Source of the DNA: Symbiodinium natans | Lineage: Eukaryota; Sar; Dinophyceae; Suessiales; Symbiodiniaceae | Length of the DNA stretch: 64,000 nt | Direction: 5' to 3' | Assembly (NCBI GenBank): GCA_905221605.1 | Contig: CAJNDS010000357.1 | Span: 94,420-158,419, forward strand | In this document: piece after piece, positions 41,301 to 51,830 of the stretch | Position numbering within the stretch: position 1 is the first letter of the stretch | Layout: each line of letters begins with the position of its first letter | Notes under the pieces: model-generated | Seen by the model: the letters and a program-made list of their open reading frames with translations, nothing else | What the model was told of the DNA's origin: nothing | The model's database searches: none | Position numbers and translations under genes: made by a program

Positions 41301-42770
41301 TTTGCAGTTTGATCCCGGAAGCCGTCGGTGGGAGCTGAGGGCTTTACGCACGTGACCCACACAGCTTTTGGCAGTTTGGCAGTCCTCCATGGTCCACGAA
41401 ACAAGTTGCAAATGTCTTCTAGTTTGTCTCCTGAGTCAACTGAAAGCGTCTTGCAGCCGTGCATCTGGGATTGGTTTTTCCCTCGACTTGTTGGCAGGTA
41501 TAGCGCTGGCGAAGAAATCTTTTTCAGCTATGGGGACAAGGACCTTCCATGTTGTTTCCGTGGCAAGGATAGCTGGCGCCGTCACATCGTATGATATCGT
41601 ATCTTTTCGAAGCTCGCCTTCCGGCGCTGTGCAACCAGCATGCCCCATGTGCGCCGCATGAGATACGTAAGCTTGTCCTCTAGAAGCACAAGGTCCAGTG
41701 CGGGCTAGGTTCCAAACTTGGGTTTTCTGAGCCTGGTCGACTTGTGCACGAGGGCCAAGCGGTTGTTGCAGCGAGCAAGTTGAAGCACGGGAATCCTGTG
41801 GTGAATTCGGGGGAAGCGCCTTGCTCGGTGCGAGGGGCATCCGCCAAATGGACCCGTGCGCTTTCCGTTGGGTCCATGGACCGGCTCCCAAACAAAGGCT
41901 AGTTTTGGGGGCTTGATATGAGAGTCTCAAGAGTCCCACGCAGGACAGCGATTCGCTGCTGCTGCAGCACGGCTTCGTGGAGCAGGAGCCCGTAGGGCGT
42001 TTCTGTATTGCGCTTGCAGAAAGGGGGCCGGCCCCCTGGATTGGGAGGTCAAGGCGAAGAGAAGACAGCTATGTTTTGTTTGGGGTCATCGGAGTGCGGG
42101 GTACATCTGCAAGTTCTTGCATGGCGGATTTCACTTGCCTTGTGCCAGAGGACAATGGAGCAGACAAGCTGACCTTGCCTGTCCCAGCCGCGTGGGCCTT
42201 TCTGATAGGGGTGTAGGGTTTGTAGGAGCAGTGTAGGGGTTTCACAAGTGGTGTCTCGATGGGAAGCACCGCCCGAAGCCGTCCGAGGCCGGCTCACACG
42301 GCTTGTCCGCAGAGGCCCGCTCTCATCTGTCCGCGACGCGATGTTTTGGGCTTGTTGGCTCTAAGGCCAAGTCCGAGCTCGAAGCCTTGGGAGTGAAGGC
42401 TGGGCTTCTTGTGCACTGGGGGAACCGTCGGTCCCCCTCGAGTGCTCAGAGTGCCCTGACCAGGAGTTGATCTTTGCCAGGGATGGCTCGCTGCTGGGAT
42501 TGACAGAGGCAACGTGCTTGGGAGCAAGCAGTGAAAATGCAGTGGTGGACATTGAGATGAAGACCGCTTCATTGAAATTCTGAAGTATTTCTTGGACAGA
42601 ACTGAAGCAAGAGCGGGTACGCAATGCTGTTTCCTGGCTCTTTGCCTTTTGTGAAAATGCAGTGGTGGACATTGAGATGAAGACCGCTTAATTGAAATTC
42701 TGAAGTATTTCTTGGACAGAACTGAAGCAAGAGCGGATACGCAATGCTGCTTCCTGGCTCTTTGCCTTTT
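38365..42770 (+). CDS. SET-domain lysine methyltransferase, Rubisco-LSMT-like, multi-exon
   Basis: The first exon opens at ATG 38365 (the frame upstream starts only with GTG) and runs to at least about 39340. After about 140 residues with no domain, possibly a plastid-type leader with a hydrophobic stretch, it has the LSMT start VQQFVDWMDTTG, AKGEVLVQLPEASAVSV and SSIRLAAALVFQREKFGPYL, followed by SRVVFGLK. Later exons supply the SET core: from 41180 LSLLPMIDQINHKSG with the NH motif, about 41340-41404, 41498-41540 YSAGEEIFFSYGDK, and 41944-41991 DSDSLLLQHGFVEQEP. The last two join over a GA donor (AAG|GACCTT). Further 3' pieces are likely at 42366-42398 (KSELEALGVK) and from 42464 (ELIFARDGSLLGLTEATC). 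The family methylates lysines of Rubisco, aldolase or other proteins. The exons between about 39.4 and 41.2 kb and the stop are not resolved. Confidence 0.7.
42531..42770 (+). repeat. 120-bp tandem duplication near the SET gene 3' end
   Basis: Units 42531-42650 and 42651-42770 both start gtgaaaatgcagtggtggac and differ at only three positions, so the duplication is recent. One frame reads EDRLIEILKYFLDRTEARAD in the second unit, where it ends at a possible donor (CAACAG|GTCCCG). In the first unit the same frame ends in TGA at the junction. Confidence 0.9.
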
Positions 42771-44615
42771 CCAACAGGTCCCGATTTGCGCCGAGGATGT
42801 ACCAGGTAATGAGGCCTTGGCCAGGCATTCTAGAGGATCCGAAGTGCAGGACTGAAGAGACTAGTCTACAACTGCCAGACGCCCCAGGATCCCGAATGCG
42901 GACCCCAGTGGTAAGTTCACCTGCAAAGTGATGCAAGGTTGTGGCCTAGAAGGTGTCAACCCATCCATCTTGCAGGGCTCAAAGGGAGAATGTGGGCCGA
43001 ATATGCGACAGCAGCCACAACCTGCAACTTTCGACCGAATGGTTCGGCTTGTTCAGCATGTGATGGAGGCAACATGTCTTACTGGTACGTTGGACACACT
43101 CTTTGCAAGTGCTTTGGGTTCAGTGAGCAGGAAAACTCAGGGCCCTTTTGAAATTTGGCTCGACAGCCCGTGTTCGTCAAGCATGCGACCGGCTCTAACA
43201 AACGAGGGTAAAGGGGAGCCTGCAGGCCGAATTTGCCCCTGCAAGGGGAAGACACCTAAAATCGTCGCCCTTTTCCTGTTTCTCGAAGGCTGGATTATTG
43301 GGGCGAAGGGCGGATTGCCTTGCCCTCCTAAGCTGCACACAAGCTTGGCTTATCGGAGATGGCTTTCCCATAGCTCTTTGGGCTCACGATGTAGGTCGGG
43401 CTGAATGCAGGGGTCAACCAAACGTGCCATGAGGGGCCGGCGACAGCTGTTGAGGCTGGCCGCTGTCTTTGTTCTCGGCAGCTGTGTCGCACAACGGCAG
43501 ACTTTTCCAGAGTTGCAAGGTTTACGTTAGGGAACTAGACCCTATAGCATGTTGTGGAACGGAACCACCTGAGGCTTGTCATGTTGGCTTTTCTCTTCAA
43601 TCTCCGTGGCAGTGCTGTGCTTCATCCCGATGCAGTCGCACGCGCCACGCGTCCTGCGACGAGCAGTGCCGGACCTGGGTGAGAAGAGAGGGCCAAAAAT
43701 AGACAGCCGCTTCCCGCCCCCAGAAGAGGCTTGGATCACATCCATCTTACAGGTTCGTTTTCTCCTATGTTTTTGTTTAGGATGTTTTGGGGTATGTTTG
43801 TTTGAGCTTGGTGGGGCGACATCCAGCTACCATGCTTCCACAAGCTCGAAGCCAAGGACGTCTTGAAGTACCGTGGCCCAAATCCCAAAGTTAGGAGGAA
43901 CCGGAGGGCGAGCGGCATTGCGACCGAGCAGCTGTCCCCACCAAAGAAGGGTGGCCTCATCCCTTCGAGAGGTTCTAGGGTCTACATACGGCACACTGGC
44001 TGGACTGAAGCTTGGTCGAACGCAGCATTTAGAGTTTAGACTTTGACCGCCGGCCCCTCTTAGATCTTTGCACGGTTCAATGGTGAATAATGGTGAATAT
44101 GTTGCAGGCCATCAGACATTTCTTTCTGAACTCATCCATCACCAGGTTCAAGACGCACAGATGTTTGACAGTTCATTCCTCCGGACACAAGAGCCAGAGA
44201 TGTTCGAAGTCTCAGAGGCATGTCGACATAGCAGCGCAGAATGGTGCAGAATAGTGCAGACTTGTTTCTCGAAAATTGGAGCATCTGGTGTAGCAAGGCG
44301 GACCTCAGGTTGCGGTAGGTTGTGATTGAAAGACATGGGGTTTGACGGTTGGACCTGCATTTCGCTGGTGAGCAGGCACCACATATTGAGGAAGGAGAGT
44401 GCGAACTATCGATGAAATGCATGTGCTCCAAGTCAGACACCTCGTTGCCTTTCCCTAGGGCCCAGGATCGCCTAGTAAGGCGTACCCCAAGCTCTATAAA
44501 TTGCGCCTCCCGCCATTTCCTTCACGTTTCAAGATCCAAGCTTACATCGAGACAGCCAAACTTTGCGCTGCAAGTTCTGCCTAGCTTTGGCAGGTTCTGG
44601 CAGCCTGGCGTGCAG
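42771..44615. other. region with candidate exons of unknown gene(s)
   Basis: A good candidate exon lies at 42825-42910 (AG|G acceptor, GTAAGT donor; peptide includes ILEDPKCRTEETSLQL). It may belong to the SET gene. A Cys-rich open frame follows at about 42978-43150 (NFRPNGSACSACDGGN). Another protein-like frame is at 44107-44220 (HQTFLSELIHHQVQDAQMF). None could be assigned to a family. Confidence 0.35.
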
Positions 44616-44966
44616 CGCTGCTGGAGATGCGGGAGGGCGAGAAGATGAGGGTTTGGGTTCCGGCGTCCAGGCCAGGGGCCAAGATGGGCCCCCAGCGGGT
44701 CTCGGGGATATTTGTGGGCACACCAGTAGTGCTAAGCCCTAAACCCTAAACCCGAAACTCACTAAGACTGTTCTCGAGTGAGGCCGACGCAGCTGGACTG
44801 GGGCGTGTACAGCGAGCGAGGGCACCTTGCTCGACACAGCTGCAAACATTTTGCTTGGTTGCAGACGATGGAAATCTCAGAATTGTTAGCTCTCCCCCGC
44901 CATGATCTAGGTCGGAAAGCCTTTCGGCCACATCAAATTCAGTTCTCAATCGAATTGGAAAGTTAG
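44616..44966 (+). CDS. FKBP-type peptidyl-prolyl isomerase, 3' exons (partial)
   Basis: The exon starting at about 44616 reads ALLEMREGEKMRVWVPAS, the typical FKBP strand and turn (consensus ALxxMkxGekrrvwiPa). An exon at 44911-44966 ends FRPHQIQFSIELES before TAG, matching the final FKBP strand (consensus tLvFdvELl). FKBPs isomerise Xaa-Pro bonds and bind FK506. The piece between (expected to contain the LxYG turn) is not clear; a frame with LDWGVYSERG at about 44793-44830 is a candidate. A telomere-like tract lies between the two exons. If the first exon were read through, it would stop in that tract. The N-terminal half was not found. Confidence 0.45.
44733..44759 (+). repeat. telomere-like CCCTAAA tract
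   Basis: The string taagccctaaaccctaaaccc holds about three units of the plant-type telomere repeat. It lies between the two FKBP-like exons, so it is probably intronic. It also supplies a stop codon to the frame read through from the first exon. Confidence 0.8.
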
Positions 44967-44971
44967 ATTAG

Positions 44972-45975
44972 AAGGCTGCCACACTGCCATACCCTTAGAG
45001 ATCTTCCTCTGCGCAATCCTCATGCCTGATTCGTAATAAAGTGTAATTAGAAATTTACATTCACAGGCCGCACTGCAATGAATCCTCTTCTCGGCCTCGT
45101 TCGTATTTAGATTGGGCCGAAATGGTTGCATCAAACGGCCGGCTACTATGGAATCCTCTTCTGGGGCCTGCCTGTTCCTAACAAGTTTTCATTAGAGATC
45201 TATATTCAGAGGTTTCAACCTAGGAGATCTTCATCTGGGCTTCCTTCGAAATTTATCGAAAATTGTTTTCTGTAAGAAGCCCACATCTGGGCTTCATTCG
45301 TGAGTAAGTATAGACAGGATTTTTATTAAGAGGCTGCGCCCTAAGATATCATCTTCTATACTTTAATGCCGCACCCTAGGAAATCCTCTTCTGGGGCCTG
45401 TTCATGAATTGTGCATGATAAAGCCACACCCTGAGAAATTCTCATCTGCGTTTCGTTCGTGAGTAAACATAGACAGAATTTGTACATTAAGAAGCCACAC
45501 GCTAAGATATCATCTTCTAAGCCTCATTCGTACTTAATTATATTTGAAGGCCACATCCTAAGAAATCCTCATCTGGGCTTCGTTCGCAATTAAACCCAAC
45601 TAAACCAATTGCATTCAGAGGCGATTACACCCAATTAATGCAATTGTATTACGAGGCCACACACCAAGACATCCTCTTCAAAGCCCCATTCGTAATGTAA
45701 TCTAATTCAAATTTTTGTATTGAAGGCCACACGGTATGAACTCTCCTTTCGGTTCCTCTTCATTAAATGCCAGTAGAGTTTTGTATGAGAAAGCCACATC
45801 CTAAGAAATCCTTATCGGGGCTTCGTTCGTACTTAAACCCAATCAAAACAATTCTGCTAAGAGGCCACGCCCTTCCAAGCCTACATTCGTAATTAAATCT
45901 ACTTAGAATTTTTTTGTTACGGCCACACCCTATGAAATCCTCCTCTGGCCCCTATTCGTAATGAAATTTAATCGA
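44972..45975 (+). repeat. about fifteen degenerate ~70-bp AT-rich tandem units
   Basis: The core is ggccacaccctaagaaatcctcttctgggcctcgttcgtaattaa-like, followed by an AT-rich tail ending in tttttgtatta. Recognisable starts lie at about 44972, 45067, 45138, 45209, 45277, 45330, 45370, 45421, 45490, 45545, 45652, 45721, 45789, 45860 and 45920. Units vary from 40 to 95 bp and differ by many substitutions. The block has no long open frames and is clearly richer in A and T than its flanks. It looks like an old minisatellite. Confidence 0.8.
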
Positions 45976-46095
45976 TCATGGGGAGCGGGAGCTGAACAAT
46001 TGTTACTCTACACTGTTGCGAACCTGTTTCTGCGCAAACCGACGACTGCACGTCTAAATTGTTGGCCTTTTTTCCGGTGTCCTCTATCTGCACAG

Positions 46096-46291
46096 CCAAA
46101 CTGGCAGAAGGCAATACCCGTGGGTCTTCGACATCGAGCTTGTAAAGGTCGAAGAGGATCCACCTTACTGGCTTCTCGGGCTACTGGTCACTCCCATCAT
46201 TGCTGGGGAGCTGTACATACGCATCACAGGGAGAACGCCTGGTGAGGCTCTGAATGAGATCATGTATGGCGATTTGGGTACTATGGGCTAG
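46096..46291 (+). CDS. C-terminal exon of a small membrane protein, unknown
   Basis: After a pyrimidine tract and CAG (46093-46095) the frame reads TGRRQYPWVFDIELVKVEED, then PPYWLLGLLVTPIIAGELYI, then TGRTPGEALNEIMYGDLGTM and a TAG stop. There is one clear hydrophobic segment (WLLGLLVTPIIAG), so a membrane anchor near the C-terminus is likely. The frame also stays open upstream to about 46046. The composition is strongly protein-like. No family was recognised. Upstream exons would have to lie beyond the 1-kb repeat block, so this could also be an orphaned gene end. Confidence 0.4.
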
Positions 46292-47330
46292 GAAGGCTAG
46301 GCAACGGACCCTTCATGTGAGAGTACACATCGTCACGAAGGATAACGAGGAGGTTCATCTATGGTAGTAGGCATGTATGGTCAATGGTAAAGTCCTACAT
46401 AGGACATATGACACGACATGTGATTCCGTGAAACGGATGGGCTGTGCATGGCCCGTGGCATGAGACTATGTTTCTGCTAGTTTTTCCTGCTGCAACCACT
46501 GCAAATACTGCAGAGCGATCATCTGCTGGTTTCGAGCATATGCCAGACCCATACAAGCTCGATGTGGTCGATACACAAAAAGAGCGAGACGCTTTCCGTC
46601 GTTGCTGCAAGTGCAGTTTCTGGTCAGCTGGACATGGGGGCATAAGCACAATTTGGCACCTTTTTGCGGAAGTGCTCGCATGCCGCATGTGCCACGACTT
46701 GACAGGTTTCTCAGCAGGCTGAGAGTCTATCCGAGGCCTGCAATGTAGTTGCAGTTTGTATTGAAATAACTGTCAATGGGCAAGAAAAGAAGCGGAGAGA
46801 GAGATGAGTTAGGGGGCTTTCTTGTCCGGGACGACCACTGGAAGCAGAGGGGACCCTAAGGAACACGGAAGCAGACCAAAGCGACATTGGGAGCCTGGAG
46901 AAGGGCGGCAACCTCTGACAGAGGCCCCGAAGCCAGACCCCTGTTTCAAACCCACAGCCCGCACCAAGACGGTAGGCCCGGTAGGGCTTCACTTCCCGGC
47001 TTGCCCCCTTCATAAATAAAAAAAAGGAAGAAAAACAAGAAAGAAAGACAAAGACACAGACACCCCATGAGGGCGAGCGCGTGGGGAGGGCCCCCCAGCC
47101 CTTCCATAAACAAAACAGATACCTTGCATTGGAGAGGTAGCCGGGTAATGTAGTCTGAGGGCGCACACCTTGAAAAGCAGCTTGAAAGGGCACCGATCCT
47201 GTGAACAGTATTCTCGTGAGACGCTGTAAGGGGGCGCCCCTCACTCGCCCCGAACGAGAGAAAGAGAAAGGGAAAAGCTGCTGTTCTCGTCCGAGTGTTG
47301 ATGAACGTCTTTCCTGCCATGTAAATGCTA
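46292..47330. other. anonymous region, partly purine-rich
   Basis: A plus-strand frame at 46444-46722 (Cys and His in FRRCCKCSFWSAGHGG) and a 210-codon minus-strand frame at 46711-47343 are open. The latter spans an A-rich stretch near 47020-47060 and is probably chance. No domain was recognised. Confidence 0.3.
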
Positions 47331-47458
47331 CCCTAAACCCCAAACCCTAAACCCCAAACCCTAAACCCTACACCCCAAACCCTAAACCCCAAACCCTAAA
47401 CCCTAAACCTTAAACCCCAAACCCTAAACCCTAAACCCCAAACCCTAAACCCTAAACA
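47331..47458 (+). repeat. interstitial telomere repeat array, CCCTAAA strand
   Basis: About 128 bp of CCCTAAA mixed with CCCCAAA and a few single-base variants. This is the plant-type telomere repeat reported for dinoflagellates, in the orientation expected at the left end of a chromosome. A shorter array in the opposite orientation follows at 47577-47618. Confidence 0.95.
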
Positions 47459-47576
47459 GGTTGTTGCTGCCACCTTGCGAGCTGCGGTTCCAAGCTGTCG
47501 CGCATCCCAGGATGACGAGGCGGAAGGGGGGGGATGCCATATTTATTGCCAAGTTTGGGGGGATTTTGCAAAAGGG

Positions 47577-47618
47577 TTTAGGGTTTAGGATTTCGGGTTT
47601 AGGGTTTAGGGTTTAGGG
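47577..47618 (-). repeat. interstitial telomere repeat array, TTTAGGG strand
   Basis: About six units of TTTAGGG (one reads TTTAGGATTTCGGG). The orientation is opposite to the array at 47331-47458, so the two point outward from the 118 bp between them. The arrangement is described in the findings. Confidence 0.9.
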
Positions 47619-48357
47619 ACTGCGTATTTCCCAGAAGGATGAGGATGAAGGCGGTGGAAGCAAGATACCTCTATTTGTAGAAAACACCCACTTTGAGCTG
47701 ACCCACTCACCCGAATACTAGGCTTGAAGCCGAGCAGGTGTCCAGGTCGGTGTCTTGCGTGGGCATCGGCCGAGTGCTGCTGCGCCAGAGCCCTGCCAGG
47801 GCTCCACCTAAGGAGGTGTGTAGGGTTTAGCGTCCCGGGGAAAGAACGTCGTGGGGCAATCGTTGTTATGTGCACTTCGGAAGTCACCAGAAATGCAGCA
47901 TGCGGCAGCGGCAACAAATTGCAAGTTGTCGAGAAGTATCGAGGAGCAGCAAGGGTTTCTTTTTCCTCCGGCAAAGTGCAACGACTGCAAAGGCCGTGTG
48001 CCGAGGTGTGTAGAAGATCTTCACTCCCAGACGTCTTGGCCCGAAGTGTAGCAGACCCTTATCAGGAAGAGGTGTTGTTTTCAAGGATATGGCTGCATGG
48101 CTTGCCAGCGCGGGGTTTTTCGGAGTTGAATCGTTGAATAGAGCTGCTCTTTCAATGGTTGGTACCTGTGTTCTGCAGCTCGGAACTTCATTCAGGCTGG
48201 CGCGCGGAAAGACGGAAGCTCCTCGAAGCAGCTGCAGAGAGGTGGAAGGCACAGGACATTACAGCCCCATGCATGGGTGATAGGGCCTGTCCGCTGTAAA
48301 AGCACCGCACTCTTTGTTCTCCTCCATCTCCATCATGTTTCCCAAGCAGCCAGCCAG
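47619..48357. other. anonymous region
   Basis: Open frames at 47724-48137 (with GAIVVMCTSEVTRN and VEKYRGAARVSFSSGKV) and 48089-48280 may contain exons, but overlapping frames are equally open and no motif decides between them. Confidence 0.3.
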
Positions 48358-48793
48358 GTGCAGGTGGAGCAGTGAGCAAGCATTCCGGCTTCTTAAATGT
48401 GGAGGTGGCAGCAACGGCCGGCTGGATCCAAAAATGCAACGACCGTCTTGGCCAAAACATCCCGCCATCATTGGGCAAGAGGTCGCTTGGCAAGCTTGTT
48501 GGCCGGTGCTCAGCCCCTGCCGCCAGTAGCAGTGTGCCAAAAAAGGAGGGCTTCAAGTTTTGGACTGGTGCGTCGGTCTTTGGATGTCGGGGAATACCAT
48601 AAAAAGGGCGGTGAGTGATCCCAGTACTTTGCCCCAAAGCCCAGAGCCCACGTTTCGAATGTTTCGAGTTGGACAAGCACTAGAGAAAGCTCAAAAGGCA
48701 AGGGTTGCCCTTGCCGGCCGCGGCGACTTCGTTTGTGATTTTTGTTTTCGCGAACGTGGTGTCTTGGCGGCCTATCCACATCCATTGCCTTAG
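48358..48793 (+). CDS. candidate exons of an unknown protein
   Basis: The first segment (48358 to at most 48602) follows a CAG|G acceptor and reads SKHSGFLNVEVAATAGWIQK, then NDRLGQNIPPSLGKRSLGKL and KKEGFKFWTGASVFG. A second segment in another frame (about 48614-48793) reads FRMFRVGQALEKAQKARVAL, then GRGDFVCDFCFRERGVLAAY, with a stop at 48791-48793. Both are protein-like; a GT donor lies between them. No family was recognised, though the CDFC pair hints at metal binding. Confidence 0.35.
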
Positions 48794-50467
48794 AAAGAAC
48801 AAGCTGAACACCAAGTGCTCTGCGAGATCTGAGCAAGCAGCAGCAACTCTGCCTCCGGAACGTTCGGCAGTTCACCTTCACAGCCACAGAATTGGAACGT
48901 TCGCAGTTGACGGCAGCAATGCTGGGTTTGCTCTCTTTCGATCTGACCTCAAGCTTTCACTTACCACCTCACTTCGCATTCATGTGGCAGACCATGCTGA
49001 CCTGTTACTTTGCACTTAGCCGTGCGCAGCTGAAAGGTTGCAGTGCAGACCACCTCATTGCCTCGATGCCGAACTAAGTAACTAGCTGCAACCCTGTGTA
49101 GCCGAGGTCCAGGGTGATAGCCTCTACTACAGGACACAGGGGGGGCACACAGGCCCTGCAGCATGCCACAAATTACACCCTCATACACCCTCAAGGCCAC
49201 ACCAGGCATGTAACAACGCGCCCGCACATGCTGGAACTCTCCTCACAGCTGCGCCGTGGACTGGCTTCTTGCCTGGAATTCCCCAGCCTGCTGAGCATAA
49301 GAATGGATTCGCAAGTTCGTTTCTCCGGCTTGGCATCAGGCTCCTTGGCCCCACTCGAGGCTTCCGCCCTCTCGTCGTGCTCTTGGTTTACAATGTCGGG
49401 GCTCATCAGCTCTGAGCATGCTGCCACGACAGAGGGATGGTGTACATCTGTACACTGTATCGTCCCGTGCTGAGGCGCAGCACTTCTGCACCCGGTTTCA
49501 GCCAGGTCAGACAATGAGCATCGCACTCGTAACACGTACAGACAGCATGCGGGTGCTCCCAGGCACACGAGAGAACCGGAGTTGAGGAAAAGTCTTTTGT
49601 CCTGCTTCAGGCGTGCCGGTCCCTTGAAAGTCTGCCAGACTGCGGCAAGCACAGGCCCTGACTACTTTCCATGAAGTTTCGGGTGGAATATGGCCGTTTC
49701 ATGCAACGTCGACGAGTCGCAGTTGGAGTGTCGAGTGCTAGTATCTGTGTGAGTATCTGCGACTACACAGGTCTTCCTGGCCGAACGCGGATCTGCTTGG
49801 CGGCGATGGTTGCCCCGCCCCGTTTGCAATTCGAAACGCCGGACCTGTCATGAAGCTACCGAGATTGATGTTGGCAGGCTGCAGTTGCAAGTGAACGAAT
49901 CAGGGTCCGGCATGGGGAGCAGCTCTCGGAAGAGTGCGCCCACAGCTTCCAGGAATATCCGGGTACATCCGGGTCCTAGTCTGTTCCGCTTGCCCCACAC
50001 CCGCTGCTGGCAGGTACGCCTCCAGGCGCATTGCTTGAAACGAGTGCAGAGTGGGTGGTATCGGACTCGTCCCACGAGGATTCCGAAGACAGATGCCGAG
50101 ATCCTGAGATTCTTCCTGTGCTTCCTCGCAGACCAAGGCCTCCCTGCATGTGGCTTTTCTTAGCATGCGAGGGTTTGTGCTCCACTCGCGCAGATGCCAA
50201 ACTTCAGCCGTAAAAGGCCTCTCGGATGTGCCGGTGTTCATCAACGGAGGTTACGCTGGAGCCCTGGACGTCGCCCTGCCAAGACACTTTCTGTACAAAC
50301 GTCAGTATGTGAGGTCAGGGACCTCCTGCTTGGAAAAGAGCCGGACGACCTCGATCTGACTCTGTGCCTTCGTGACTGTGCGCCTGAGGCGCACCTGGGG
50401 TCTCAGGAGCGTTGACAGCTCGCAGCGTACCTGGTGTACGGATGCGCACAGCAGTCGGCAAACCCAG
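48794..50467. other. anonymous region with weak candidate exons
   Basis: A frame at about 50014-50130 (LLETSAEWVVSDSSHEDSED) after an AG|G acceptor is acidic and protein-like. Other frames are short or overlap. No domain was found. Confidence 0.3.
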
Positions 50468-51019
50468 GTAACTGTCGCAGCACTGCTGGACGAGATGAAG
50501 CCGTACGTTGAACAGAGGCACTTCAAGCTTGGCCCACACGAAGCAACGAAAGGCCCTCCTTGGTGAATTGACACATGCCAGGCCGGAGTTTGGCTTGACA
50601 GAGTTCAAAAACGTGGCGGGCTCATGTTTTCAGAAACTCTGAAGGCGTTCAAGTTCGGCTACCCTGGACTTGCCTGGTCGCCTAGACTTCGTGGGCCCAG
50701 CAGCTGGCACTTGACAGGCGACCATTCTCTCCAACGAGTCGAAAGACAAGCAGCTCGACACCTTCAAGGCAGTCCCAAAGTGAAGGAATATGGAGCAACG
50801 GATCACATGGCAGTCGCGTCACCTGGAGAGGCGCACTTCACAAACACGGATGGAGTCAAGACCGAGGTGGGCAAGAGCGTAACCTGCGGCCTGGATTGAG
50901 CTTCGCTGACTCACTGACAGGTGGACATCATGCCGACAATCGGGGAGGAGAGATATTCAGATGAAAACAGGCGCTGGACACTGCGCACAACAAAAGGGCC
51001 CCAGTTGACCATGCAAAAA
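50468..51019 (+). CDS. candidate exons of an unknown protein
   Basis: Segment 50468-50566 (AG|G acceptor) reads VTVAALLDEMKPYVEQRHFK, then LGPHEATKGPPW and a stop. Segment 50921-51019 (AG|G acceptor, GT donor) reads VDIMPTIGEERYSDENRRWT, then LRTTKGPQLTMQK. The two may belong to one gene. No family was recognised. Confidence 0.35.
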
Positions 51020-51269
51020 GTCGCACATCTACAGCGAAGAGCGTGCTCAGGGTACCTGTCCGTGACCAGCGTGGTCTTCCGGAGGAAGATGCCCTGCAGA
51101 GACCTCATCATCGGACCGTAAATGCTTTTGTACATGCATCGTCTAGATCCATGTGGGGCTGGCAGGCGCCGAGACCTCACGATCGGCGCATTGCTAATGC
51201 GCCGCGGCCCTGGCTAAGTGGCAGATCCCCGGGGCCAAGAGCTTCGACGCCAGTGCCGCTTGTGGGAGC

Positions 51270-51830
51270 ATGAGAGACCGTGGCACTTTGGGTCTTCATC
51301 AGACAAGCTACACCCCAGAAGTCGTAAAGCCTGGAAGCTCTTAGCCCTGAAACAACGGTGGAGAACGCGAAATCTCCGAGGACAAGATCCCTTATGCCTG
51401 AACACCCTAGTCTTTAATTTAAAAAGACCAGAAAGTGTAAATCTTCGAGGCCTACGCCCGCACATGCCTTCACCTTGGGGCTGACAAGCTCTCCGAATCA
51501 AGGGAAAGCACTCCTGTCCCCCAATGAACTGAAAACGTTAGATTCCTGACGAAAACCCTAAGCAATAACATAAGCCTAAATCTTTGAAAGCATCCTGAAG
51601 CCTGACACACCCAGCCCTAGACCCCTCAAGCCCTTAAGAGCCATGCACCCCAAAACACCTGCAAAGCCCGCAAACCCGAAAATCTTGATATCAAAGCCCC
51701 TATACTGTGCTGAGCCCTGAAAACTGAGTGTCTGTAGGCCCCGAAAAGGCCTACTTCATGCCCGAGTGCCCTCAAACCCTGAAAGGTCTGTAAACAGACA
51801 CACGGGTAACAGTCACGGGTAAGGCACATC
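51270..51830 (+). repeat. decayed C- and A-rich region resembling old telomere repeat
   Basis: The stretch is dominated by short CCC and AAA runs with many partial matches to CCCTAAA (aaaaccctaagc, agccctagacccc, cctcaaaccctgaaag). It may be a long, heavily mutated telomere-like array. The evidence is compositional only. Confidence 0.4.

Noticed and set aside
46711-47343. 210-codon minus-strand ORF
   Set aside because: It crosses an A-rich low-complexity tract and ends in the telomere repeat, with no recognisable domain.
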